This document shows, in pieces, positions 35,469 through 43,378 of a DNA stretch of 64,000 nt. Within the stretch, counting starts at the first letter, position 1; every line of letters begins with the position of its first letter. The DNA lies in the NCBI GenBank assembly GCA_028868995.1, contig JAGWTH010000010.1:21290-85289 (forward strand). The letters are read 5' to 3'. A program made the position numbers and the translations under genes. The notes under the pieces were generated by a model that searched no databases, was not told the DNA's origin, and saw only the letters and a list, made by a program, of their open reading frames with translations. This stretch comes from Burkholderiales bacterium. Lineage in GTDB: Bacteria > Pseudomonadota > Gammaproteobacteria > Burkholderiales > Burkholderiaceae_C.

Positions 35469-37157
35469 TCAGAAAGTCCGCCACTGCCCGTCGCCCTCGG
35501 CCGGCGCCGCCGCCAGCGCGGGCCGCGCACGCAGCTCCAGGGGCTGCGTGCGGATCGGCTCGATCGGCGCCTGCGGTGCGGCCGGCTCGCGCGGCTGCAG
35601 GCGCTGCACGGCCTCCCGCGCGGCGCCCACCTGGAAGTGCGACACCACCTGCAGCAGCGCCGCTGCCTGTGCCTTCATCGACTCCGTCGCGGCCGAGGCC
35701 TCCTCCACCAGCGCCGCGTTCTGCTGCACCACCTGTTCCATCTGCGTGACGGCCGTGTTCACCTGCGAGATGCCCGAACTCTGCTCGTGGCTGGCCGCCG
35801 CGATCTCCGCGATCAGGTCGCTGACCTTCTTCACCGACGCCACGATCTCCTGCATCGTGCTGCCCGCCGCGTCCACCAGCTTCGTGCCCGCGTCCACCTT
35901 GTCCACCGACTCCCCGATCAGGCCCTTGATCTCCTTGGCCGCCGCCGCGCTGCGCTGCGCCAGGTTGCGCACCTCCGCGGCCACCACCGCGAAGCCGCGG
36001 CCCTGCTCGCCCGCGCGCGCCGCCTCCACCGCGGCATTCAACGCCAGGATGTTGGTCTGGAACGCGATGCCGTCGATCACCCCGATGATGTCGCCGATCC
36101 GGCGCGAGGACTCCGAGATCCCGGTCATGGTGCTGACCACCTGGCCCACCACCTGACCGCCCCGGCGCGCCACCTCCGAGGCGTCCACCGCCAGCTGGCT
36201 GGCCACCCGCGCGTTCTCCGCGTTCTGCTGCACCGTGGAGGTCAGCTCCTCCATCGAGCTGGCCGTCTCCTCCAGCGTGCTCGCCTGCATCTCCGTGCGC
36301 TGCGCCAGCTCCTGGTTGCCCTGCGCGATCTGCGCGCTGGTGTCGGAGACCGAGCGGGCCCCGGACACCACCCGGGCGGCGACCTGCCGGAGGTCCTGCT
36401 GCATGCGCGCCTGGGCCGCGAGCAGCCCCGCCGTCTCGTCCTTGCCGCGCACCGCGATCGCGGTCGTGAGGTCGCCGCGGGCGATGGCGGCGGCCGCGGA
36501 GGCCGCCGCGTTCAGCGGCCGCACGATGGCCCGGCCCATCGCCAGCGCGATCGCCAGGGCGGCGGCCACGGCCAGCAGCACGCAGCCGATGAACAGCGTC
36601 ACGGTGGTCTTGAAGTCGTCCGCGCCCTGCTGGGCGCTGTGCGCCGCCATCTGGCGTTCGACGTCCAGCAGTGCGTTGAGCGTGGCGGTCGTCTTCTGGA
36701 AGCCCGCATCGGCCGCCTCCATCCGGGCCCGGGCCGCCGCCGGGTCCATCAGGGCGGCCTGCAGGGCCGCCTCCACGTCCTTGCGGTAGGCGGCCAGCAG
36801 GGGCGGGACCGCGTCCAGCTCCCGCCGCTCCTGCGCCGTGAGCTGCGGGCGCGCGCCGAACTCCTTCACCCGCGCCGCCACCTTGTCGATACGGGCCAGG
36901 GCCTCGGCGGTCGCCGCCTTCGCCTTCTCGGGCGCGATCTCGCCGGCCACGACCAGCGAGCGGTAGGCGCCGGAATGCACCAGGCTGATCTCCTGCGAGG
37001 CGCCCAGCGCGAGTTCCAGCGCGCCGCCGCGGTCCTTGATCAGCTCGCTCACGGCGAGGCCCTGGCGGGCCAGCATCGCGACGGACAGGACGCCGAGCGC
37101 GAGGAGGAAGACGATGGCCACGACGGGAGTCACCAGGATCTTGTGCCAGACTTTCAT
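35469..37157 (-). CDS. methyl-accepting chemotaxis protein, receptor 3
   Basis: 562 residues, the same length as receptor 1 and with a similar opening (MKVWHKILVTPVVAIVFLLAL). TM1 8-30, periplasmic helical bundle 31-185, TM2 about 190-212, HAMP with RPLNAAASAAAAIARGDLTT, and the signalling tip [20 protein letters not shown]. The periplasmic part differs from receptor 1 while the cytoplasmic part is nearly identical, pointing to duplication followed by ligand-domain divergence and sequence homogenisation. The C-terminus is QWRTF, an xWxxF tether. Confidence 0.97.
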   Translation of the reverse strand: MKVWHKILVTPVVAIVFLLALGVLSVAMLARQGLAVSELIKDRGGALELALGASQEISLVHSGAYRSLVVAGEIAPEKAKAATAEALARIDKVAARVKEFGARPQLTAQERRELDAVPPLLAAYRKDVEAALQAALMDPAAARARMEAADAGFQKTTATLNALLDVERQMAAHSAQQGADDFKTTVTLFIGCVLLAVAAALAIALAMGRAIVRPLNAAASAAAAIARGDLTTAIAVRGKDETAGLLAAQARMQQDLRQVAARVVSGARSVSDTSAQIAQGNQELAQRTEMQASTLEETASSMEELTSTVQQNAENARVASQLAVDASEVARRGGQVVGQVVSTMTGISESSRRIGDIIGVIDGIAFQTNILALNAAVEAARAGEQGRGFAVVAAEVRNLAQRSAAAAKEIKGLIGESVDKVDAGTKLVDAAGSTMQEIVASVKKVSDLIAEIAAASHEQSSGISQVNTAVTQMEQVVQQNAALVEEASAATESMKAQAAALLQVVSHFQVGAAREAVQRLQPREPAAPQAPIEPIRTQPLELRARPALAAAPAEGDGQWRTF

Positions 37158-37224
37158 GGGCGGGAGGATGCGGGGAGGAAAGGGGACGGGCCGGACGGGG
37201 GCCGGCCCGGGGGGAAACGGCGGG

Positions 37225-39411
37225 TCAGAACAGCATGGCTCCTTCGCGCCCGGACAGGCGCACCAGGTGCGCGACGTCCAGGATCAGCGCCACCGAGCCG
37301 TCGCCCATCACCGTGGCGCCGGACAGGCCCGGCACCTTGCGGAAGTTGGTCTCGAGGCTCTTGACCACCACCTGCTGCTGGCCCACCAGTTCGTCCACCA
37401 GCAGGGCCGCCTTGGAGCCGTCGGTCTCGACGATGACGGCGATCCCGGAGGCCTGCTCGCGGGGCTTGCGCGGCGGGAACAGCTTCGCCAGGTGCAGCAC
37501 GGGGAGGTACTCCTCGCGCACGCGCAGGGTGTCGCCGTGGCCGGGCAGCGTGTGCAGTTCGTCGGCGGCCACGGAGAGCGACTCCACCACGCTCGCCAGC
37601 GGCAGCACGTAGGTCTCGCCGCCGATGGCGATGGTCATGGCCTCCATGATCGCCAGGGTGAGCGGCACGCTCACCGTCACGCGCGTGCCCTGCCCGGCCA
37701 CCGAGGACAGGTCCACGGTGCCGCTGAGGGACTGGATGTTGCGCTTGACCACGTCCATGCCGACACCGCGGCCGGACACGTCGGTCACCTTCTCCGCGGT
37801 GGAGAAGCCCGCCTCGAAGATCAGCGCGAACACCTCGGCGTCGGGCGCGTCCGGCGCGATGGCGATGCCGCGCTCGGCCGCGCGCCTGAGGATGCGCTCG
37901 CGGTCCAGGCCGCGGCCGTCGTCGCTCACCTCGATCACGATGTTGCCGCCGCGCTGGTGCGCGCGCAGCGTCACCGTGCCCACCGGCGACTTGCCGGCGG
38001 CCACCCGCACGTCCGGCGGTTCCAGCCCATGGTCGATGGCATTGCGCACCAGGTGGGTGAGCGGGTCGGAGATCTTCTCGATCAGGCCGCGGTCCAGCTC
38101 GGTCGTCTCGCCGGACATCTTCAGGTCGACCTTCTTGCCCAGGCGCGCCGCGAGTTCGTGCACCACGCGCGGGAAGCGCTGGAACACGTTGGAAATCGGC
38201 AGCATGCGGATGGCGAGCACCGCCTCCTGCAGGTTGCGGGTGTGGCGCGACAGGTCGGCCAGCCCGTTGTGGCCGCCGTGGCGGCCGTCGCCCGCCGAAT
38301 CGGCCAGCGCGCCGCTGCGCGCGAGCATGGCCTCGGTGATCACCAGCTCGCCCACCAGGTTGACCAGCAGGTCGATCTTCTCGGTGGACACGCGGATGAA
38401 GGTGGCGTCGTGCGCCTGCGGCAGCAGCGGGTCATGCAGGTCGCCGGCCGCGGCGCCCGGCGCGACGGCCGGCGCGGCGGCGGGCGCCGCCGGCTTGCGC
38501 GCCTGCTTGAATTGCTCCGGCGTCACGAACAGGTCGACGCCGACGGCGGCACGGTCCGCGGCGGGCCCGGCCGGCTGGGGCTGCACCGCGCGGACGCGGT
38601 TCTTCCGGAACTCCGCCGGGTCGACGAAGAACTCGTCCAGGCCGTTGTTGGCCGCGGGCGCGGCCGGCGCGACGGCCTGCAGCTGCGGGGCGGGTTGCAC
38701 GGACGAAGGCTGAGGCTGCGCCTCGACCCGCACCACGCCGAGCGTCTCGATGCGGATCTGCTCCGGAGCGACCACCAGCGCCAGCACGCTCTCCAGGTCG
38801 GCCGCGGCCCCCTGCAGCGCCACGTCGAAGCGCACGCCGCCGCCGGCGGTGTTGTCCACCTCGGCATGGCTGACGGTGCCCATGTCCGCCAGGCCGGTGA
38901 GCATCATTTCCAGGTCCAGTTCGTCGATCGGCTGCTCCAGCGGGCCGAGCTGCACGCGGAAGCTGCGCGTCACCGGCCCGCTGTGGCCGGCGCCCGCATC
39001 GGCCGCGGGCTGGGCCACGCGCTCGCGCAGCAGCGCCTCGACGCCGGAGGCGTCGGGCGAATCGGGCACGCTGCCGCGCCGGTGCAGCACCTGCAGGCGC
39101 AGCACGTCGCCGGCCTTCAGCATCGCGTCCACGTCGGCCGCCGCGATCGGCCGCTCGTCCTTGCGCAGCAGGTCCAGCAGGTTCTCCTGCAGGTGGGTGA
39201 GCGCCGCGATCTCGGCGCAGCCCAGCATGGCGGCGCTGCCCTTGATGGAGTGCACCGCGCGGAAGATCGCGTTCAGGTCGTCCGGGTGCGGCGCGTCCAT
39301 GTCCATGCGCAGCAGGATGGACTCGACGTTCGCCAGGTGCTCCTGCGCCTCCTCGAAGAAGATGGTGCGGAAGGCGACCGGGTCGCCGAAGGTGTTGGAT
39401 GGCTGGAACAT
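37225..39411 (-). CDS. cheA: chemotaxis histidine kinase CheA
   Basis: 728 residues. P1 HPt domain with phospho-acceptor His54 in AIFRAVHSIKGSAAMLG; a long variable Pro/Ala-rich P2-like region (about 130-350); dimerisation P3; HATPase P4 with HLVRNAIDHGLEPP, DDGRGLDRERI, GFSTAEKVTDVSGRGVGMDVV; and a CheW-like P5 with ETYVLPLASVVES. No receiver is fused. It autophosphorylates at His and passes phosphate to CheY, CheB and perhaps the two-domain regulator encoded upstream. It starts 13 bases after the cheY stop. Confidence 0.98.
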   Translation of the reverse strand: MFQPSNTFGDPVAFRTIFFEEAQEHLANVESILLRMDMDAPHPDDLNAIFRAVHSIKGSAAMLGCAEIAALTHLQENLLDLLRKDERPIAAADVDAMLKAGDVLRLQVLHRRGSVPDSPDASGVEALLRERVAQPAADAGAGHSGPVTRSFRVQLGPLEQPIDELDLEMMLTGLADMGTVSHAEVDNTAGGGVRFDVALQGAAADLESVLALVVAPEQIRIETLGVVRVEAQPQPSSVQPAPQLQAVAPAAPAANNGLDEFFVDPAEFRKNRVRAVQPQPAGPAADRAAVGVDLFVTPEQFKQARKPAAPAAAPAVAPGAAAGDLHDPLLPQAHDATFIRVSTEKIDLLVNLVGELVITEAMLARSGALADSAGDGRHGGHNGLADLSRHTRNLQEAVLAIRMLPISNVFQRFPRVVHELAARLGKKVDLKMSGETTELDRGLIEKISDPLTHLVRNAIDHGLEPPDVRVAAGKSPVGTVTLRAHQRGGNIVIEVSDDGRGLDRERILRRAAERGIAIAPDAPDAEVFALIFEAGFSTAEKVTDVSGRGVGMDVVKRNIQSLSGTVDLSSVAGQGTRVTVSVPLTLAIMEAMTIAIGGETYVLPLASVVESLSVAADELHTLPGHGDTLRVREEYLPVLHLAKLFPPRKPREQASGIAVIVETDGSKAALLVDELVGQQQVVVKSLETNFRKVPGLSGATVMGDGSVALILDVAHLVRLSGREGAMLF

Positions 39412-39424
39412 GGGCGCCCCCGCT

Positions 39425-39787
39425 TCAGATGAACTGGCCCACGATGTCCAGCATGCGCTGGGGATCGAAGGGCTTGGACATCCAGCCGGTCGCGCCGGCC
39501 TCGCGGCCCTTCTGCTTCAGCTCGGGGCTGGCCTCGGTCGACAGCACGATCAGCGCCACCGGGTCGTAGTGGGGCAGCGCGCGCAGCTCTCGCACCAGGG
39601 TGACGCCGTCCATGCGCGGCATGTTGTGGTCGGTCACCACCAGGTCGAACACGCGCGCGCGCGCCAGCTCCAGGGCTTCCACGCCGTCGCCCGCCTCCGC
39701 CACCTCGTAGCCGGCGCCCTGCAGCACCGCCGCCACCATGGCGCGCATGGAGCGGGTGTCGTCCACCACCAGAATCGACTTGCTCAT
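39425..39787 (-). CDS. cheY: single-domain response regulator, CheY-like
   Basis: 120 residues, receiver only. Asp9/Asp10 in ILVVDDTRSMRA, phospho-acceptor Asp53 in VVTDHNMPRMDG, Thr84 in VLSTEAS and Lys105 in WMSKPFD make a complete active site. The ATG overlaps the stop of the two-domain regulator gene (ATGA). It is probably the output regulator of the chemosensory array. Whether it acts on a flagellar motor, type IV pili or another target cannot be told, as no motility genes lie in the window. Confidence 0.95.
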   Translation of the reverse strand: MSKSILVVDDTRSMRAMVAAVLQGAGYEVAEAGDGVEALELARARVFDLVVTDHNMPRMDGVTLVRELRALPHYDPVALIVLSTEASPELKQKGREAGATGWMSKPFDPQRMLDIVGQFI

Positions 39788-40671
39788 TGTTGTTTGCTCC
39801 CGGACTTGTCGCGCTTCTTGCGGCTGGAAGGAAGGAACTGGGCGATGACCTCGAGGAGGCGGTCCTCGTCGAGGGGCTTGGTGAGGTACTCGTCGCAGCC
39901 GGCGAGCGAGCCGCGCAGCTTGTCGAAGGGCGAGCTGCGGCTGGTGAGCATCACCACCGCGGTCTTCTTCATGGCCTGCTTGTTGGCCTTGATCATCTTG
40001 CAGACCTGGTAGCCGTCGATGCCGGGCAGCACCACGTCCAGGAACACGCAGGTGTATTCGCGCGATCCGGTCAGGCCCACGGCCTCCTCGCCGGTCTCGG
40101 CGAAGTCGACCTCGAAATTGAAGGGCGCGAGCTTGGCCTTCATGAACATGCGCACCGAGGCGTTGTCGTCCACCACGAGCACGGTGTCGCCGAGCGCGCG
40201 TTTCTTCGCCGCGGCATCGTCCAGCGGCGGCAGGTGGGCGCCGCCCGGGTACGAGCGGCCGGCGGCGCTGACCGACAGCGGGCGGGTGTTGCCCAGCGGC
40301 AGCGTGCCTTCGTCGTCGCGCTTGCCGCCCTTGGCGCCGGTCGCGGCGACGGTGTCCTCCAGCGCCTGCAGCAGGCGCGCCCACTGCAGCGGCCGCGGCA
40401 GGATGGGAAACCCCGCGCCGTCGCCCGCGCCGCCCACCATCACCGCCGGCAGGTTGGAGCGCTTGGACAGCATGCGGAACTCGTTCATCGCCTCGGGGCT
40501 GTCGGCATCCACGAGGTAGATGTCGGCGGCGCCGCCGGCGGTGGTGGCAGGGTCGTACTGCACGAATGCGGGATCACGCCGGGCGGCCAGCGCGAAGATG
40601 CTGGCCAGCATCGAGCGCTCCACCGGGTTGAAGCCGATCACGTCGACCAGGTACTGTTCATTCAGGGTCAC
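39784..40671 (-). CDS. two-domain response regulator: receiver-like domain without active site plus intact receiver
   Basis: 295 residues from a GTG start at 40671 in a GTGA overlap with the upstream kinase stop. Residues 1-110 look like a receiver fold (YLVDVIGFNPVERSMLASIF, DIYLVDADSPEAMNEF, GFPILPRPL) but lack the Asp pair and a proper phospho-acceptor context. Residues 160-280 are an intact receiver: Asp168/Asp169, Asp212 in VFLDVVLPGIDG, Thr243 and Lys265. The tail is Lys/Ser-rich. It may be an adaptor or phosphate sink; no DNA-binding domain is present. Confidence 0.85.
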   Translation of the reverse strand: MTLNEQYLVDVIGFNPVERSMLASIFALAARRDPAFVQYDPATTAGGAADIYLVDADSPEAMNEFRMLSKRSNLPAVMVGGAGDGAGFPILPRPLQWARLLQALEDTVAATGAKGGKRDDEGTLPLGNTRPLSVSAAGRSYPGGAHLPPLDDAAAKKRALGDTVLVVDDNASVRMFMKAKLAPFNFEVDFAETGEEAVGLTGSREYTCVFLDVVLPGIDGYQVCKMIKANKQAMKKTAVVMLTSRSSPFDKLRGSLAGCDEYLTKPLDEDRLLEVIAQFLPSSRKKRDKSGSKQQ

Positions 40672-41525
40672 TTCCAACACCTCTGGCCCATGAGGCCGAG
40701 TACGGCATCCGCATCCGGAAGCCGGCCTTGCGGGTCCTTGCATAGCATGCGGTCCGCGAGCAGCTGCAGGTCCGAGAGCTCCTCGGGCAGGCGCGCGGGT
40801 TCGGCGAGCAGGTGCTGGGCCAGCACCTCCATCAGGGTCTCGCCGGGAAACGGGGGGCGGCCGCAGAGCATCTCGTGCAGCAGCACGCCCAGGCTGTAGA
40901 CGTCGGCCGCGGGCGTCGCGCGCGCGCCCTCCAGCTGTTCGGGGGCGACGTAGCGCGGCGTCCCCGCGAGGGCGCCCTGCGCGAGTTCGGTGCCGGCCTC
41001 GCCGCACTCGGCGGCCAGGCCGAAGTCCGCCAGCACCAGCTCGCCGGACGCGCGCAGCAGGAAATTGGCCGGCTTGACGTCGCGGTGCACCAGCCCGATG
41101 CGGTGCAGGCCGGCCAGCGCCTCGGCCGCCTGGGCGAGCAGCGCCAGCGCCTGGGCGCGCGCGAGCGGCGCGCCCAGGCGCTGCGCCAGGTCCCCCCCGG
41201 GCAGGTGTTCCAGCACCAGCCAGGTCCAGTGCGCGTCTCGGCCCTGGCCCAGCACGCGCACCAGCCGCGGGCCGCGCGCTCGCGCCGCGGCGGCGGCTTC
41301 GCGCTGCAACGCCGCGCCGGGGGCGGCTTCGAGCTTGAGCACCACGTCGGTGCGGCGCGCCGCGTCCCAGGCCAGCCAGGCCTGGGTGCGCCGTCCGCGG
41401 CCGACCGGCCGCAGCAGGCGGTAGCCGGGCACGTGCGGCGGCGCCTCGAAGCCGCCGGCGTCGTGCCCCGCGGCGCGCGGGGCGCGCCAGGCGAGCGGGG
41501 AGGAGAGAACGGCGGTGCCGGCCAT
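40668..41525 (-). CDS. serine/threonine protein kinase, short cytoplasmic form
   Basis: 285 residues from the ATG at 41525 in a TGATG overlap with the upstream kinase. Hanks motifs are complete: glycine loop GRGRRTQAWLAW (unusual), VVLKLE lysine, GLVHRDVKPANFLL, LADFGLA, GTPRYVAPEQLEG and DVYSLGVLLHEMLCGRPPF. There is no transmembrane helix and no sensor domain. Its position between another Ser/Thr kinase and a response regulator, all overlapping, suggests it signals into or out of the chemosensory pathway; the substrate is not known. Confidence 0.93.
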   Translation of the reverse strand: MAGTAVLSSPLAWRAPRAAGHDAGGFEAPPHVPGYRLLRPVGRGRRTQAWLAWDAARRTDVVLKLEAAPGAALQREAAAAARARGPRLVRVLGQGRDAHWTWLVLEHLPGGDLAQRLGAPLARAQALALLAQAAEALAGLHRIGLVHRDVKPANFLLRASGELVLADFGLAAECGEAGTELAQGALAGTPRYVAPEQLEGARATPAADVYSLGVLLHEMLCGRPPFPGETLMEVLAQHLLAEPARLPEELSDLQLLADRMLCKDPQGRLPDADAVLGLMGQRCWK

Positions 41526-43150
41526 CACAGCCCCATCCGCGCCAGGTCGTCGAGCATCGTCCGCGCCGACGGATAGCGCTGCTCCCGGTCCTTGGCCATC
41601 AGGCTTTCCATCACCGCCTGCAGCTGCGCGTGCTCTGGCGGCAGCAGCGGCACCGGTTCGTGCACGTGCATGCGCAGCAGCTCCTGCGCGGAGCTCGCGT
41701 GGTACGGCTTGCGCCCGGTGAGCAGCTCGTAGGCCAGCACGCCCAGGCTGTAGATGTCGCAGCGCGCGTCCACCGGCTGGCCGAGCGCCTGCTCGGGGCT
41801 CAGGTAGTAGGGCGTGCCGACGATGTCGCCGTCCCCGGTGTCGGTGATCTTCATGGCCGTCTGCTTGGCCACGCCGAAGTCGGCCAGCGCCAGGCTGCCG
41901 TCCTGGCGCAGCATCAGGTTGTCCGGCTTCAGGTCCCGGTGGACGATCCCCACCTCGTGGATCGCCTGCAGGCCGGCGGCGGCCTGCTTCAGGTAGGAGA
42001 TCGCGGTCGCGGGATCCAGCGGCCCGGCCGCCATGCGCGCGCGCAGGTCGCCCTGGGGAAAGTATTCCATCGCGATGTAGGCGTGGGCGACGGAGAAGTC
42101 CTGGCGGAAGATGCGCGCCACGTTGGGGTGCTCGATCTGCGCCAGCAGCGCGTACTCCTGGATGAACCGCTGCAGGCCGTCGGCCTCGACGGCCTTGCCC
42201 AGCTGCATGACCTTCAGCACCTGCGGCGCCCCGCCCTCGGCGGCCTGGGCGAGGAAGATCGAGGCCATGCCGCCCTCGCCGATCTTGCGCAGGATGCGGT
42301 AGCCCTCGACCAGGAACTGCGCCCCCGCCGGCGACGCGGGATTGAGCGCCGGCGCGGCGGCCGCCCGCTTGCGGGACTGCACGTTGGCGAGCAGCGACTC
42401 GCGCAGCATGTCGAACACGCGCGCCGGCGTCTTGGAGCCCTTGCGCGGCACCAGGCCGGTCACCTCCACGATGTCGATGAAGCTGTTGTCGGGCAGGCCC
42501 ACCGAACCGATGCGGCCTCCCTCGGCGCGCCCGAACGAAGCCAGCCGGGTGCCGGCCGAGGTGGCGACGCTCCAGTTCAGGTCCATGGCCGTCACCTCGA
42601 GCAGGCGGGCCACCTCCACGGCGTCGCCCACGGCGTGCACCTTGCCATTGCCCCCGTTGCCGTTGCGCCGGATCAGCTCGGCCTGGCCGAGGTGGACGCC
42701 GACGGCCAGCGTCAGCAGGGGCAGCTGCGCCAGGTGCGGCCGGCTCGCCACCGCCTGCGCGAGCTGGACGGCGTCGTGCACGGCCAGGATCGCCGCGTGC
42801 AGCCCGCGCTGGGCATGGTTCGGCTTCTCCTCGGGCCGGTTGCTGAAGACGGCCAGGATGGAATCGGGACGGCGCTGGGCCACCTCGCCGCCCAGGCGCT
42901 GCACGGCCTCGGTCAGCATGCGCCGGACCTCGTTGACGAAGGAGGAGGCCTCCTCGGGGCCCAGCGCGTTGGCCACGGCCGAGAAATTGTGCAGGCGGGC
43001 GTAGAGGAAGGTGGCCACGGTGACCCCCTCCACCCCGCTGGTTTCCCCGCTCCTCGGGCCGGAGCCGAGGGTGGGCTCGGCCGCGAACTCCCCCATGCCG
43101 GGCGCCTGGGGCGCCTCGGCGGGAGATCGGGCTTCGAGTGGTTGTCGCAT
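41525..43150 (-). CDS. adenylate-cyclase-like domain fused to serine/threonine protein kinase
   Basis: 541 residues from the ATG at 43150. Residues about 40-265 resemble a class III cyclase (VATFLYARLHNFSAVANAL, then RRPDSILAVFSN and LAVGVHLGQAEL). The first metal-binding Asp of the DIRGFT-type motif is missing (ARLHNFS), so catalysis is doubtful. Residues about 280-541 are a complete kinase: KIGEGGMASIFLAQ, VLKVM, GIVHRDLKPDNLML, LADFGVAKQ, VGTPYYLSPEQALG. No transmembrane segment. It is the first gene of the chemosensory operon and may act as a nucleotide-sensing switch. Confidence 0.9.
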   Translation of the reverse strand: MRQPLEARSPAEAPQAPGMGEFAAEPTLGSGPRSGETSGVEGVTVATFLYARLHNFSAVANALGPEEASSFVNEVRRMLTEAVQRLGGEVAQRRPDSILAVFSNRPEEKPNHAQRGLHAAILAVHDAVQLAQAVASRPHLAQLPLLTLAVGVHLGQAELIRRNGNGGNGKVHAVGDAVEVARLLEVTAMDLNWSVATSAGTRLASFGRAEGGRIGSVGLPDNSFIDIVEVTGLVPRKGSKTPARVFDMLRESLLANVQSRKRAAAAPALNPASPAGAQFLVEGYRILRKIGEGGMASIFLAQAAEGGAPQVLKVMQLGKAVEADGLQRFIQEYALLAQIEHPNVARIFRQDFSVAHAYIAMEYFPQGDLRARMAAGPLDPATAISYLKQAAAGLQAIHEVGIVHRDLKPDNLMLRQDGSLALADFGVAKQTAMKITDTGDGDIVGTPYYLSPEQALGQPVDARCDIYSLGVLAYELLTGRKPYHASSAQELLRMHVHEPVPLLPPEHAQLQAVMESLMAKDREQRYPSARTMLDDLARMGL

Positions 43151-43158
43151 TTCGTTAC

Positions 43159-43188
43159 ATGCTAGCTTCAAACTACATCTGGTCACAA
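43159..43188 (-). promoter_or_regulatory. candidate promoter of the chemosensory operon
   Basis: On the minus strand TTGTGA (43188-43183) and TAGCAT (43164-43159) are separated by 18 bases. Transcription would start near 43152, only two or so bases from the ATG at 43150, implying a leaderless message unless translation starts later. Confidence 0.5.
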
Positions 43189-43378
43189 GCCGCGCGGCCT
43201 CTACTTTGTCACGCGGCGACAACGCGCAGATGAGCACCCCGGCACGGCTGGCGGGACTGTTACATATCCACCGAGGAACGGCGCGGGGAAGCCGCCAGCC
43301 GGTCGCCACCCGCGACGGGCGGATCGCCGGCCCGCCACAGTGGGGGCGCTGGCGCGGTCGTTGCTACGATGGTTCACC

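Noticed and set aside
40668..41528. GTG at 41528 as start of the short kinase
   Set aside because: The ATG at 41525, in a TGATG overlap with the upstream stop, is the better start.
43151..43378. Search for a further gene or a CRP-like site in the 228-base divergent gap
   Set aside because: No reading frame of quality; TGTGA-like half-sites have no matching partner.
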